DNA of 64,000 nt from Paraphaeosphaeria minitans (GCA_015832175.1 WJXW01000007.1:186001-250000); one strand, 5' to 3'. Shown: positions 33,082 through 45,492, counted from the stretch's first letter. Numbers and translations are program-made. Notes: generated by a model not told the origin, from the letters alone.

Positions 33082-33306
33082 CTACTTCTTCATAGCGGCT
33101 GCCGCTGCATCGTATATGTCCTGGCAGCCCTGCGAACACCTGACCATCGAGGGCGCCGTCCCTCCGTCTCCCCCATCCGTTCTCGAACCTATTCCTTCGT
33201 CTAGGCAGGGTTTATTCTTTCTCCTGCACCTCCTCTTGGAATCATCTCCGAGAATACGAATATGGTGTGGGCAATTTGCGAACTTGTACGTGAAGTAGAG
33301 ACACAT
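33082..33306 (-). CDS. Small Cys/His-containing protein (74 aa)
   Basis: Frame from the ATG at 33306 to a stop at 33082. It starts MCLYFTYKFANCPHHIR and has six cysteines, with basic residues around the middle pair (RRCRRKNKPC) and a CSQGC motif near the end; it finishes IYDAAAAAMKK. There is no signal peptide, so it is probably intracellular. Small proteins with a Met-Cys-aromatic start and a Cys-(His/Pro)-His element are frequent, unnamed and rapidly evolving in filamentous ascomycetes. The frame extends upstream to 33387, but the inner ATG fits that pattern. The call rests on composition only. Confidence 0.5.
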   Translation of the reverse strand: MCLYFTYKFANCPHHIRILGDDSKRRCRRKNKPCLDEGIGSRTDGGDGGTAPSMVRCSQGCQDIYDAAAAAMKK

Positions 33307-35992
33307 GGTGAGGGTGGTTTGGCTGTCGAGTGGTAGGCGACGGACTATCTTCCTGGAGAAAGTAGCGGGCAGTTCGGAATGTTTCAAGCGGAACTAAGAG
33401 CGCGGGAGGGTGTCTTGCGCAATACAGCGGATAGAAGAGTGCGTTCGTGTGGGGTAGAGTGTACAGCTGTGCTGAATAATAATCAATTAAGCAACACAAG
33501 GGGATTTATACCTAATGCTTCGTGAAACCCAGTTCGCTATCGCACTGTAATAATCTACTCTTGAGTTGTATGTGAAACACATGATCAATTGTCGTGGCTT
33601 CCGTGTGAAAGGTTCGGTTGTTGGGAAATATGAGAGCGGGGAAACCACACAATACCATACTGCAAGACGTCTGACTCACTACATCCGTCGTGGAAAGGGC
33701 AAGTCAACCAGCACAATATAGGGGACTAAACAATGAGAGAAGTGAATAGTGTTGAGCCTGATCCTGTAAATAACCAACAAGTACGCATATTCCCTATTAT
33801 TGAAGCGTAAACGACAATAGAAGCAGTTTGCTCGTTTGAATCTGAGGGCCCCCTACACGCTGTCCGTTTCTAGTAAGAAAACATTCAAGTCACATAAAAT
33901 TCGGGGACTGGAAGTCTGGTGACAAACCAATTCCATTTTGACTCATAAATCAGCGCGTGCAACAGTACGTACTCAGTACGGCAACGCACAGGGACCGTGA
34001 TTTCGGAGTAGTGGCACTGTCTACATAGTGATCAATCTGTGTACAAAAACACCCCAATATAAACCGTGCTGGTACGATGAAATAACGGTCCCTGTGCGCT
34101 ACCATACGTACTGTTGCACGCGCTGTCATAAATGTTGTCTTCTCTGGCCTTGACTTACTACTTTTTTGCAGTATGACCTGTTGCCTGTTTCGTGATCCGT
34201 GGAATTCTTTGTGAGAATCACAAATCGATCAAACCTATCCTTGCCACGACATCCGCGCAATAACTCGGATCACTACTCGTCATAAAGGCCAACGAATTCG
34301 ACGCTTGATGATGAGAGATCAAAGGAACTCGTCGTAACAAAACCGAAGCTGGGCAGATTGATTCATACTAATAAAACACAAGTATTAACGTTATTCAATT
34401 TTTTACGACAGAAAATCCAACGTCAAGAGCACGATGATTACGGCCATCGCCAAAGGAAATCGGGAACCCATAACGGCAGATAATTCACCGATTGTATTGT
34501 AGCCATGGCTTGCGCCGTGAGCGCAGCTACCTTCCACCAGAACTCCATAGGCTTCACCGCTGCGTCCTTGATCGCTGCCCGGGTAGATCCATTCACAAGG
34601 GTAACGCCGTTTTTCGGGTACCTATTCCGTCTCCAACACCGCCGGGGTTTCAAGGCACACCGTGGATCCCTATGCCTTCCATAGTGCCAGCCGCCATGTC
34701 ATATATGCCGCCGGAGATTTCAGATTGGTAAGGCGCATAGCATGCGCGTATTCATGGGAGTATTTCCCTGTCTCTTTGATTTGGCATTTTGAAGGTCTGT
34801 AGGCGTACCACTTCGACATGTTTCGTGTAGTTTCGTTGTCTTGCGGTAGGGGGTCGCTCCTTTTCCTTAGTCTCGTAGAGAAGAGTGTAACAGCGAGATA
34901 GCTAGGATGTGAGAGTTGTCCTGCTTCTTTGGAGCCTTTCGTGATGTCGTTGTGAGGGCTTCTATAGCGGCTGCTTGTACGGAAGCTGTGCTCTGGAGTG
35001 AACAATGAGACCGAACAGACCCCGGGGTTTTGGAATCGTTGATGACCCCTTTGCGATCGCATCGTGTCGCTGTCTTCTTGATACGTACGGTACAGGCGAT
35101 GCAGTGATGATCGGCCTGGTTACTGTAATGACAACTCCCATGGAAATTTCTGCGTTGCTCGGACAAAGACCAACAAGCGCATTGGACGGCATGGCTAAAC
35201 AAAAGTTGAAGACTCATACCTCTTGTTGAAGCTACGGCTGCGGATAGGGATAAAACTGACGACAATTCTTCTTCTTGGTAGCCCAGGTACAGAATCTCTT
35301 TAGGTCGCCACCAAGGGCAAAGAAATAACCCGTCCGGTTTGATCTGAGGTTTCTTCACCTGATTACAATGAACAGATGTGAGCTTTTTGTCAACATCTTG
35401 GATAGACGATGCTTAGCTAGTCAGTGGCAAGACAAATGACACCGAATGAGCTTTGCCCCAAGACCAGTAAAAACTCTAGCGTATGGGAAAGACTAAGTGA
35501 GCATAGAACCAAAATGCACGTAAAGATTCAACGCTCAGTATACTGAATTCCTACGCTTCTCAATACCCAAACTCCGTACTGCGCCAGTTATGCCAAGGCC
35601 GTATGCAGATCATAATTCATGAAAAGTGTCAGAGAAGGACCTTTTGCACCATCCAAACACATTCGACAAATGGCACGAGCAATGCGCGATGCGCACGTGT
35701 AATAGAAAGAACTGAGCGTTTCCGGTCCAACCTCTGGAGCTCGGCGTCGCAGACAACATCGTCGGGTCTTCCACAGGGCAGGGCTTTTCGTCCAATATGC
35801 CAGGACTGTCCTTCGAGGCTGCGTACCCCTCTTTTGATATCATAGCGAAATTTCGCTGCATATTGGCCGGTGTCATTGGTGAAATTGGGCCCGAGGCAGG
35901 TTCAAGGCCCTTGTCGCATCGAACCCGAATTTCCAAAGTTTCTGCACCGCCTGTTCATCGAAACATGTCAAGTTCTAGACCAGACTGCAGTT
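33307..35992. other. AT-richer accessory intergenic region with a MITE
   Basis: 2.7 kb without a supported gene. It contains a 175-bp MITE at 33951-34125. Minus-strand frames at 34438-34653 and 34867-35358 have locally protein-like composition but no domain and no clean splice connection. They could be relics. Confidence 0.5.
33943..34133. mobile_element. Non-autonomous hAT-like MITE with target-site duplication
   Basis: The element occupies 33951-34125 (175 bp). Its ends are perfect 21-bp terminal inverted repeats (33951-33971 and 34105-34125) starting CAGCGCGTGC. The similarity continues inward imperfectly through GCACAGGGACCGT on both sides, making arms of about 50 bp. The 8-bp sequence TCATAAAT directly flanks both ends (33943-33950 and 34126-34133). 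An 8-bp target duplication and ends beginning CAG are hallmarks of the hAT superfamily. There is no coding capacity, so it would depend on a transposase elsewhere. Intact ends and identical duplications argue for a fairly recent insertion. Confidence 0.9.
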
Positions 35993-37792
35993 TCAAGGCA
36001 AACCCCATCGCTTCTTCTCTGTTGTGATATTCCAGTCTCGCTCTTTCTCTGTACTCGTTGGGCTCGAATAGGCAGCAGGCAAGATAGCGTGTACCACCTT
36101 CAGTACGTCTGCGTCCACCTCTTTATCGCGATACTCTTTATGGTTGTGCAGCCGCTCGCTAATCGTTCCGTATAGATCTTTCCCAACGATGTAGTATTTC
36201 TGCTGGGTAACCAAGCCTGAAAGGGGATGCCCAGGTTTTCGACTTGCTTTGCAACTGTTCCACTGGGCGTGAAACATATCTTTCCATCGCTGTTTGTACT
36301 GTTGACCTTTGAAGGCGCCTTGCTGTTTTGCGGCAGGTAGCTCGCCACCGACGAGTTTCTCCATCAATTCGCGGCATGAGACAAGACAATCGTGGACACG
36401 GTGCTTTCGTTCTGCATCTGATTTGGCCTGTAGATTCTCGCGCAGTTTACGCTCTGATTCGGCGTTGGCTGCAAGACGTTCACGGAGTGCGCGTTCCGAC
36501 TCTGCGTTCTTAGCTTCCAGCTGTTCACGAAGCTTCTTTTCTGCCTCGGCCGTCTTGGCTTCAAGTTGCTTGCGCAGTTTTCGCTCTGCTTCTGCACCCT
36601 TGGCTTCGAGTTGCTTGCGCAGCAGACGCTCTGACTCGGCTTTCTTGGCTTCCAATTGTTCGCGCAGTTGGCGCTCCGATTCAGCCTTCTTGCTCTCAAA
36701 ACGTTCGCGAAGTGTAGTAACTGATGCAGCGTCCGCTGCAGTCTTTTCACGGAGCGCTCGTTCCGATTGAGCATCGGCTTTCAGGCGTTCAATGAGAAGG
36801 CTTTGCGCGTGAAGTTTCCTTGCGTTCTTCAGGTCCGGCAAGCTTTTCTCAAGTTCCTGTAGAATCTGCTCAACTTTGGTGGATACAGTTTGCAGGCCTG
36901 CAAGCTCGGCGAATGTCTTGATACGGGCGCAAAATCGTGTCCAGCCAATGCGCCCTTTTGTCTCTTTATAGGTTTCTTTGTACTCACTGAACAGGTTCGG
37001 CCGCCTGATCAGGCTCCGCACTTGCTTTTCTTCCAGCTGCGATGTGAATTCGTCGTCGTCGAATTCTTCCGTGCCGAAAGGGGGTGAAGGTGTCTTCCAA
37101 CCGTCTCGGAGCTTGGCGCGGAACGTGTACCGGAGCAGCATGCGGAACCAAGAGCGTGTCACATCGCGCAAATCCTTGAGAGTAGCCTCTGGGTTTTTCC
37201 AAAATGCAGCTTCAGTGGCAGACAAGTTCCTATCACGCAGGATGAAGTCAGTCTTGGTGCAGTATTTGGAACATTCGAAGCCCTTGCATACAGCATCTTC
37301 CATCGCCTTGGACTTCAACATTGGCGAGTCTAGCTTGAATCCTTTTGTTGGGATCACTCACTCGGCATCATCGTCGTCGTCATCCTCAGAAGAGATGAGT
37401 TCTTCTATCCATGGTTTGGCCTTCATGAAAGATTGCAATTGTTGATCCTTTTGAATCTTCGCCGTCATATACGGAACAATCCGCTTTGCGACCTACGCCA
37501 CAGTCAGTATGAGCCTTGATATATGTTGTGCCTGCGGGCTGATTTCGGTCACGTGACTTGGCGTTGTTCACGGGTTCATGCACAGCCTGACGTGTAGAGA
37601 CCATCCGACTTCGTCCATAGGGGATCTTACTCTACTCTGGTCCTTGATGACCCAGAAATCAAGGCTCTGAAAAACCTCAACTGGCGCAGCTTTGGGCTTG
37701 TCGCGGGGTGGATCAGGCTGCAGCGGTCGCGAAGGAGATCGCGAGGGCGATCTTTGCGAGCGACGAGTTTTTGGTACGAACAAGGAGAACAT
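35993..37792 (-). CDS. Coiled-coil protein with 15-residue repeats, unknown function
   Basis: Three exons on the minus strand: 37792-37631, 37492-37362 and 37229-35993, giving 509 residues. Intron 1 starts GTAAGA; intron 2 starts GTGAGT and ends GATAG, with an ACTGAC branch site just upstream. The N-terminus is Arg/Ser/Pro-rich. Exon 2 ends in an acidic Asp run. Exon 3 carries a long coiled coil at about residues 225-330. There, a 15-residue unit of the type ESERxLRxQLEAKxA is repeated five to six times in tandem (DNA about 36435-36715). The C-terminus is globular-looking (KDMFHAQWNSCKASRKPGHPLSG region), with a possible fold around HNHKEYRD. I do not recognise the family. The identical unit length at DNA level (45 bp) points to recent repeat expansion. 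Confidence 0.7.
36435..36715. repeat. 45-bp in-frame coding repeat
   Basis: Successive 45-bp units encode the Leu/Arg/Glu coiled-coil repeat, for example TTGCGCAGTTTTCGCTCTG-like blocks on the plus strand. The copies are diverged but in register. Confidence 0.75.
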
Positions 37793-40057
37793 GTCTAAAT
37801 ATGGGGGCGTCGTCTGAAGATGCGTCCATCTAAAAATATGTATCGCGGTGCTAAGCGGCAGGATGAAGCTGGCATGCTCGCGGCGTTGGCGAGTTGGATC
37901 AGTCGAAGGATGAGGCTTGAAAGGCAGCTGGACTTTAAAGAACTTCGTGCATGAGACGGGTAGGCTGCACGTCAGAAGTCGTACTGCAAACGTAGATGCG
38001 TAAAATACGTCTGTCGTAGGAGTTTGCGTTGTTATTGTGGATCCGGCAACCTAGGGGTCACCTGAAATGGCGGTGACGAGTCGCGACGAGGGGTAGCGTG
38101 ACCGGTGAGTTGGAAAGCGGACAAACGACCATGCGCACATGCATGTTTCTGCTATGTTCCGAAAGTGTACCACATAGCATTATAAGCTCTGAGAATGTGA
38201 TGAGCAGGATATCCTACATATAGGTCATAGACTTCGGAAAGAATGATCTGCCACGTTTTCTGGCCACGCTGCACGTCGCTCGTTCAGGTTTAGCTCGCGA
38301 TATTTGTGGACTGCCACACCTCCAAAAGTCTAGACCTGTATGGTACCTACTTCCAACATCATCCTGAACAAAAGGCATGTAAGTTCTCAAATAGAGAAAT
38401 GTATGTCTTGCGATACAGGTTCGTCCAAGAAGGTGCGATAGAATGTTCTGACTACAACAGCCAACATAACGACTTCTAGAACCACATTGCTAATACGGTC
38501 GGAATGGTGCTTTTTCTTGTTTCATAATCATCAGATCTCACGAGGGGGTCTCTCTTTCACAATCGATACTTGCCCCGATACCTTAGAATATCCTCGGGAT
38601 CACTATTTAAGTAGCCTTGTGGCTCATGCATTAGGTACCAGCTGTCCACTCGCAGTTCAATCCTATCCTTCGGTACCACTTCCCAAGCCAATACTTTTCG
38701 TTCAAGTATGCCTCGGGAAGGACAGGAACGACAGGAATGACAACTTCGCCGTCGCCGCGGCACCGCTTCGCTAGATCGAGCGCAGCTTCGTTTACATCAT
38801 GAGAGAGTGATACCAACAATTCTCTTAGACTAGTCTTCATTGGTTCATGCTGCAGCTATTTGGAGAGGCAGGTTTGCAGCAGATACGAATATATGGTCGG
38901 AGAACTGCTAATACGTGTATGTGTGAACGTGCTGGATCTTGGGCGATGTGTGGACGCTGGAACAGAGATGCGCTTGCACTTGAGCGTTGCGGGGTTGATG
39001 GTAGCCCACTGTCAGATATTAATGTTACTGCGGAGCAAGTATATTGTTCCATGCCTGCTAGCTGCCCGAGTACTGTTCTGTGTAAATGGCGGGAGGCTAT
39101 TGTCTAGGAAGAGTTCTAAAGTAGTAGTCCTTTCCAGATGATGCGTCCAAGGATTGAATTGGCGCAGACGGTCTTCTTGCATGACAACTCGAAGTGAACA
39201 TTGATCTAAATCCTGCCGTGGGACATCTCTCCAATTTCATCTTTACTACTTCACACATTACCATGATAACCTGTCGTCACTTAAGAAACCGACATGTGGC
39301 ACCTGTAAAAAGTAAAAATAATCCATCTATCAGACATATCGTGTGCTGCCATCATCGACCTTAGTTCGAATCCATCCGAGCACTGATCTGCAAGTCGATT
39401 CATTCAACGATCCATTGCAGATACATCAGCTTAGTCTTCGTCTTCGCTTTTCGGACCAGGTTGTGATACCGCCTGGCGAGGTTTCTCGCAGAAGAATTTG
39501 GACTTCACACATCAACACCACCAACGTCTGTGCGATCTGAAGGATCGAGGACGGTAAGGTCTTAGTGAACAGGCACTCTTGTGCTGTTGAGGTTCCAGCA
39601 GTGAATGCTAGAAAGGGTCTGTAGTACAAAGGTGCGCCGCGTCAAACTTGGAAATAAGAGGCTGGGAATCCTAACCAGAACTGGACAAAGCGGTGCACGA
39701 CTCGCGCGCGTGATCGCCAACGCGCGTTTCACAAACCATTACGAACAATAGTCACGTCAGGGATGTCAGTCGCATACTCATCGTACATACATTGCATTTG
39801 ATTCACAAAGACGTAGGTACAGCTACATGTACCCGGCTGATGTTATGCATGTTGAAAAGGGAGCCAAAGCTCCACAAAACGCCACCGGCGCCATACGCAT
39901 GTAGAAAGAAAATAGAGAACCCAGTGCGCCTTTGCTGCATGCGCCCTAATGCTAAGTCGCATTGCTATTAGTAAAACCAAAGAACAAAGGCAATCCGACG
40001 CCCGTATGATGCAATGAACTTCTAGTGGAAAGTTCCGTCGCAAGCTGCAATAACAAA
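37793..40057. other. Intergenic region, no gene supported
   Basis: 2.3 kb of about even base composition. A 69-codon minus-strand frame ending at 38631 has fairly protein-like sequence but no recognisable domain and no clear extension. Otherwise nothing is seen. Confidence 0.5.
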
Positions 40058-41425
40058 CTAATCAACATCCATCGGCTCGGTCGCGCTGCTTCCCGGACCT
40101 GACTGTGGAGGAGTGTGGACGGGAGCAGCCTTTGCAGAGCCAGGGCTAGGGCCGGCGCCGATCCTCCACTGCTTGTGGGTTGTGGCGTACGGAAATGGTC
40201 CAGCTGGATCAGGGACATTGATGCCGGAGTTGGCCAGCCCTGATGGTAGAGAATATCGGGGCTGGGGAGGCGCAAAGTATCCGATCGGAGGGGTACCAGG
40301 CGTCCCGGGCGTAGAAGACTTGCGGTTAACCCTAGGCTTGTTGATGCGCGAAGTCTGCAAGCGCGGCGCAGGGAAGCATGCATTCTTGACACGAGTCTGG
40401 AGCTCAATCGCAACATTGTCGAACGGCTTGCGGTCCTCGGGGTTCTTCCAACCCAGCTTCTGCTTCATGCACTCGGCCCTACGGTGGCTGACAGTGGAGC
40501 CCTCGATGCGGATACCGTTGTTCTCGAAACGCCTGCAGATCTCCGACCGAGTCAAAATCAGAAGCACGACCAAAAGACTGATGTTATCGTTGTCGAGAAG
40601 ATGTGGCGCAAAATCACACACGTCGCAGGCAAATTGACGCATCTTGATCAGCTCATCAGTGTCGGTCACAGTAACGAACTTCTGCGCCATGGCAAAAGGC
40701 CTGGTCATGTCGCGGCATATGTGATTGTGCAAGATGTTCGCAACGCTAGCGACTGAGACAGGGTAGATGCTGTCTCGATCGATCTTGTTGGTAGCGGTTG
40801 AGGATACAGTGCCAGGAATGTAGATGATCTCAATGTCATCGAACGGTCCACGCAGGTTGGTCTTGTCAGGATTGCCATCCTTGTCCTGGGAAACGTTTTT
40901 CTGCAGCTGTAGTGCTTTGCGGGCTGCTATGATGGCTTCCTTAGGGCTGTAGATGCCGTGTTCGGACGCGACCTTCACGGAGTCTTTGTGCATTTCGAAT
41001 CTAGATAACTTGCGCTCCACATCTTGAGGCCGAATCCAGTCTTCCGACCACGGCTCCTCTGAAAGAACCTTGTAGAAGACTTTAGTGAGTGCGCGAAGTT
41101 TGATCTCTTGGTCTGACAATTGACCACCACCAAAGACTATCTCGTCGGTTTCCCGGTAAGCTTCGTCAATGAAGTCCTTGCGGTCCCTTGAGGTCAGCTG
41201 AGGAGAACGCGGGTCATCCTTCCACTTCTGGATGATGTCCATAAACTTTTGGTGGAACATATCATCGAAGCTTGGCATTTGTGGAGGGCCTGCATCAGAT
41301 TAACACAGTGTACTTCTTTTCAATCGAGTTAGATTACTTCGCTGCGGCGGTTGTGGTTGTTGAGATTGTGGCGAGGAGGGCGAGGCAGCCGCGCCTGCGC
41401 CTTGGGCCAATGGAGCAGGTGACAT
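40058..41425 (-). CDS. Conserved-looking protein of unknown function (439 aa)
   Basis: Two exons on the minus strand, 41425-41338 and 41289-40058. The short first exon encodes a Gln/Pro/Ala-rich start (QSQQPQPPQR). The 48-nt intron begins GTAATC, a weak donor, and ends GCAG, joining in frame to MPSFDDMFHQKFMDIIQKWKD. An alternative start at the inner ATG (41278) would give 406 residues. The main body (about 35-340) is well ordered, charged and helical-looking. It includes a hydrophobic LLVVLLILTRSEICRRF helix at about 275-291. The C-terminal 90 residues are Pro/Ser/Thr-rich and disordered and end EPMDVD. No known domain was recognised. Strong coding composition makes the gene itself secure. 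Confidence 0.8.
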
Positions 41426-44386
41426 AGTAGCAACGCGACCCGCAGCCCTATTCACTAGTCCAGGGGCGTAAGGATGTGCGCGCAGTCGGTATCAATGAGT
41501 ATTCGGGGGGGCGATCGATGAAACTTGATGGCGTTGTGTTGTTGTAGTGGTTGAGGCGTCTGTATACGGTTGGGCGAGTGGAGACATGCCTAAGTTCGAG
41601 GTGCGAGGTAAAAACATTCACGCTCGCGTAGTTAGCGCCGCTAACCGTCCTTGGCGGGCTTTAGCCAGTCACATGCTCACGCGATGGTCCCTGCTTTCTA
41701 CGTTCCTGACCTCATCTGAACCACCACTTGTAGGGGGGTGCATTATCCACACAACAAGGCCTTGCGCATGAGAAACACTCATAGTGACTCGTCTGCTTGT
41801 TGCTGTTATGCGCAGAGGAGGCATTTTCCAGCGTTGGAGGCACCCTGGACCTTGATGTTGAGCTTGGCTGCCTAGTCAGGTGAGACATGGTTGCGAAACG
41901 TATCCCCACTTTGACTTATAATTGCAGGATAGTATCAAATCATTGCCAATTCCGCATTGTTGACTAGGACGCAGCGCGCGCGATCGCAACACTGTGATTA
42001 TCCGCAGTGCAACGCTCAGTCACCAGATACCACGTACGAATGTCCGTTTCCGCCTATGAGTAGCGCACAAAGCCAGACGGCAGATGAGATACATTCTTTA
42101 CAACGGCTCCGCTCCAGCAGTCCTAAACATTCTGAAAGCTCCGTGGTTGCGCCTCAAGGTCTGCCGATGTGCGCTCAGTCTATCGATGGTTCCTTACATA
42201 ACAGACATTCAAGTGCCGAAACCACCTGCCTGGCCAAGTCAGAATCGACGAAAAAAGATTACGTTCATGCCTGCGGGGTGAGAAGGAGTATATCCGGTGC
42301 TAGCGTACGATGCTTAATTATTATGGAACAACAGGTACCTAAGGTCTTGATTTCGGCGGGACCAAAGCCAGTGGCCACTAAAGCCCGAACTTGCTTACAA
42401 TGGATGCAGACTCGCAATTGGACTAGGTGCGCGAAAACATATCTCGAAGTTTCGTTATAGCCTCGTGTACAGACGGTCTTGATAACACTCGGCTGGAAGG
42501 GGAAAGCACCAGAACATGAGTCATATCGTCTTTGGACATGGATATCTCACCGTCTTTCCATCGTAACCCAATCTTGAGCCGTAACTGGTGATACCGTAAA
42601 CGAAGTTGTTATTGTTGCTGTACACTTGGCCGACGAACACAGAATCGATCTAGGTGAAACATGTGCGAGCATAACATTGGTGGCCTGAGACGAGCAGCCA
42701 CATCTCACCTCGGAGCGATGGAGCAGTCGTCTAAGCCAGAAGATTCCCGTTATACTCTGATCGTATGTTCATATGCAGATACGTCTTAGTCAATCGTATG
42801 AGCTTCACGATCGACTTTTTTCTGGCCAATAGAGCATTCCCTGCTTACTTTAGCCCTGTGGGACCAGTAGGTATAATTACGCTATCCTCGGTAAGGTCAA
42901 CGCAAGGTACAAAAAACACAGTGAATATCCTTCTATCCATGTTTGCAATGACCCTGGGGCTTTTTGGTGGGTCACAATCCGTCCTTCTTGTTCAAGGCAG
43001 CGTAGTGATAGCTTCTACAAAACGCAACTACCTAAAGATAGCCTAGAACAACAGTGTGCGGACTCTCGACATGCTAGTACCGGCGTTGATTCACATCCAC
43101 TCTTTGCACGATGAGTCCGTACCGACGTAATTGTTGCTCAAAGTAGCGTGCTATGCGATGCGCATGTAATTTCGAATTCGCGCCCTCATCAAGAACGCTT
43201 GAATTGAGATTAGAGCCTACATGCCGGCCGACTTGTTCTGTTCATTGTCAGGTGGCGTAAATCGTACGAAGTCATGAGTCAGGAGCCGGAAACAGGCGTG
43301 CCCATAGTCTCAGAGACTGCATCGTACCGGGACACGGCCATATAAAGTAGAGTAGAGTATACGCAGGTAGATGCAAGTCACTTTCGACCTACACTTGCCT
43401 TCTTTCCTGGGTCCTCTGGCTGGCTTGCTAGTACCTACTCCATCAGGCAAATTCTGTCAAATCTTGCGATTCTGGCACCTACATGTCGTTGACGTAGGAT
43501 TCTTTCGTGTGTGATTCAATGAGTGAGAGGGAAGGCGAGTAACAATTTCGTTCTCACCGACACGACGATGGACAACAACGCTAGTTTCTGGATGTCCAAA
43601 CGACTTATCTGCATGCCCGGGGTATGGGGCCGGTCACCTTTACCGTAATGTACCTTGTCTCACGCTCGTTGGTCTGAATGTACGTTAAGGCTGACTGTAT
43701 CTGTAGAGTCTGGCACTCAAATACACGTACGTATACGCCTACACGTATGGCCTTCACTCCGATACAAGTCTAGCCGGTTACCAAAATATTGCGACACTTC
43801 GACAAATACTTCCTGCTGTAGCCTAGGCAATGAACCTGCTGTCACCTTCAAACAGCTCTGCAGTTGTCATGTGTACAAGTGTTACGAAAGTCCCAATATC
43901 ATCTTTTCTGCGCTGCCTGATATAACCATGCCATATACCACCACTCAAGCTTGCAATACCATGGCTGTACGCTACTAGTATACACTGTGAGACTTCGTTG
44001 AAGTCATCCCTGCTGTTTCATTCGCTCACATAGTCTCCTAGGTCGACTATGGACGTACCCAAACGGTCAGAGTCATCAGTGAACTTCTTCAATCCAGACG
44101 TATTTTTCGGAATTGCTGTACTGTTCGTATTCATAATGGTTTATTAGGTGGTCGGCTGTCCCCGCGTCACGAGAAGACCAACGAAGAAAGAAGCACGCGA
44201 GCGAATGTGGAGATCGCATCCGATTAAGAACGATGTCGGACTCCTTAAAAGCCACGCGGAATCATGCCGGTTCGTGTTTACCACGGGTCAGGATGCTGAG
44301 CTTGCAAACCTGGGGCGATAGAGACCGGAAGAAGTTAGCATGACAGGGACGGCAATGAGTTGGGGTTTACAGGTCGGAAAGACATC

Positions 44387-44445
<59 letters not shown>

Positions 44446-44638
44446 CCCCAACGCCGTATGAGTCGGGGGTTGAGCGTCGGCAGACGATGGAGTTGTGTCA
44501 TAACTGGACTTCGGGTCCATGGGATAGTCTGGCCTAACATCAGTGCGTAAACACTGAACCGGGCATCTGCATACGTTCCCATTTTTACAGTCAAGCCCAT
44601 TCATGCTCATCTATCTTATAGACCATATTGCGTACCAC
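41426..44638. other. Gene-poor intergenic region
   Basis: 3.2 kb without a supported gene. A hairpin (GTTAGCG and CGCTAAC around one base) lies near 41632-41646, about 210 bp upstream of the 439-aa gene. A (GAT)n tract is at 44388-44443. A 167-codon plus-strand frame at 41957-42460 has no domain and is not supported. Confidence 0.5.
44388..44443. repeat. (GAT)n trinucleotide microsatellite
   Basis: About 18 uninterrupted GAT units. All frames across it would give homopolymers (Asp, His or Ile), so it is not taken as coding. Confidence 0.95.
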
Positions 44639-45492
44639 TCACGCCTTCTCTTCCTCCACATCCTGCGCATGCAGCAGCGCTGTCACCTCCCCAAAGATCT
44701 CTCCCAACCTCCACAAATCCTGCCCAAACGTTTCCGCGTACTTCTCCAGACAATCTCCCACCACTCTCTCGTAGCAGTCGGGGTCGTCGAAATCGAAGGC
44801 AGACCCGGCAACTTGCACCAGCTTCGACTTGGGCGCGCAGAGCAACACGAGAAGGAGCACTTGCGAGCTGCGGATGTAAGATGACTTGGTGATCATATCT
44901 CTCCAGAGCCGCGAGCGGAATTCGGCTTCGTTCTCGCTCACCTCGGTCCAGGACTCGACGCGGTGCGCTCTGAGGTCGGCGAGGGGCTGTACGCGCAGAA
45001 GCGCCGGCAGAGAGATGAGCCTGGGAATGTCGTCGATGTCGACTTTCGTAGGAAGGGGTCGATGTTCCAGCGCAGGTCGTCGAAACGCGGGTGTGTGCCC
45101 TTGCTGATGCGTTCGATGCAGTGCTGTAGGACTTCTCTGGCACTGTTCAGACCCATGCTCATCGCTGTGTCTGCAGGGAGTTTGATCTTCTGCTCCGCTT
45201 TTGACGGGCGACGGCCGGGGGCTTTGGCTGATGATGCGGTCGGCGTCTTCTCTGCGAAGGTGAATTGGTTCCGGGATACGCCCTTCTTCCATTCTTTGGT
45301 AGAGCTGGCCAGCGCTACCGCGTTGCGGAGCATTTTCTTGCCCGCATCGGTGAAGTCGGTGACTGTAGGTGGGACTGGAGGTGGAGGTGGAAGTGTCTTG
45401 GGGTGCCACCCGCAAGATCTGATCTCTAACTCGACCCCGTCGACGGAGCTGTCGCTGAAGTCGGCCTCGTCCTCGCTCGTGGTCCAGTTCAT
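44639..45492 (-). pseudogene. Frameshifted relative of the gene at 58588-60730
   Basis: One frame runs from an ATG at 45492 (MNWTTSEDEADF) through protein-like sequence to about 45045. A different frame takes over and continues to the stop at 44639. The switch falls near 45040, at CGAAAGTCGACATCGACG. The first frame then becomes Ser/Thr/Pro junk, and the second frame is junk before this point. I see no GT-AG pair that could bridge the frames, so a one-base indel is the simplest reading. Both parts resemble the intact 638-aa protein near 59 kb. Shared features are KMLRN/RQMLLN near the start and LLLVLLCAPK against LFFFVVLCAPK near the end, with similar spacing to a final Glu-rich helix. It could be a young pseudogene or an assembly error. 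Family function is unknown. Confidence 0.65.

Noticed and set aside
34867..35358. Minus-strand frame with protein-like start (PDGLFLCPWWRPKE)
   Set aside because: Not enough to call a gene: no recognisable domain, no clean intron to neighbouring frames; kept only as a possible relic.
39360..39375. tRNA B-box-like GTTCGAATCC
   Set aside because: No A box upstream at the right distance and no acceptor stem can be formed.
41957..42460. 167-codon plus-strand frame
   Set aside because: No domain, ordinary intergenic composition and no splice or promoter context.
44388..44443. Poly-Asp/His/Ile coding stretch
   Set aside because: A (GAT)n microsatellite open in every frame; no flanking coding signal.
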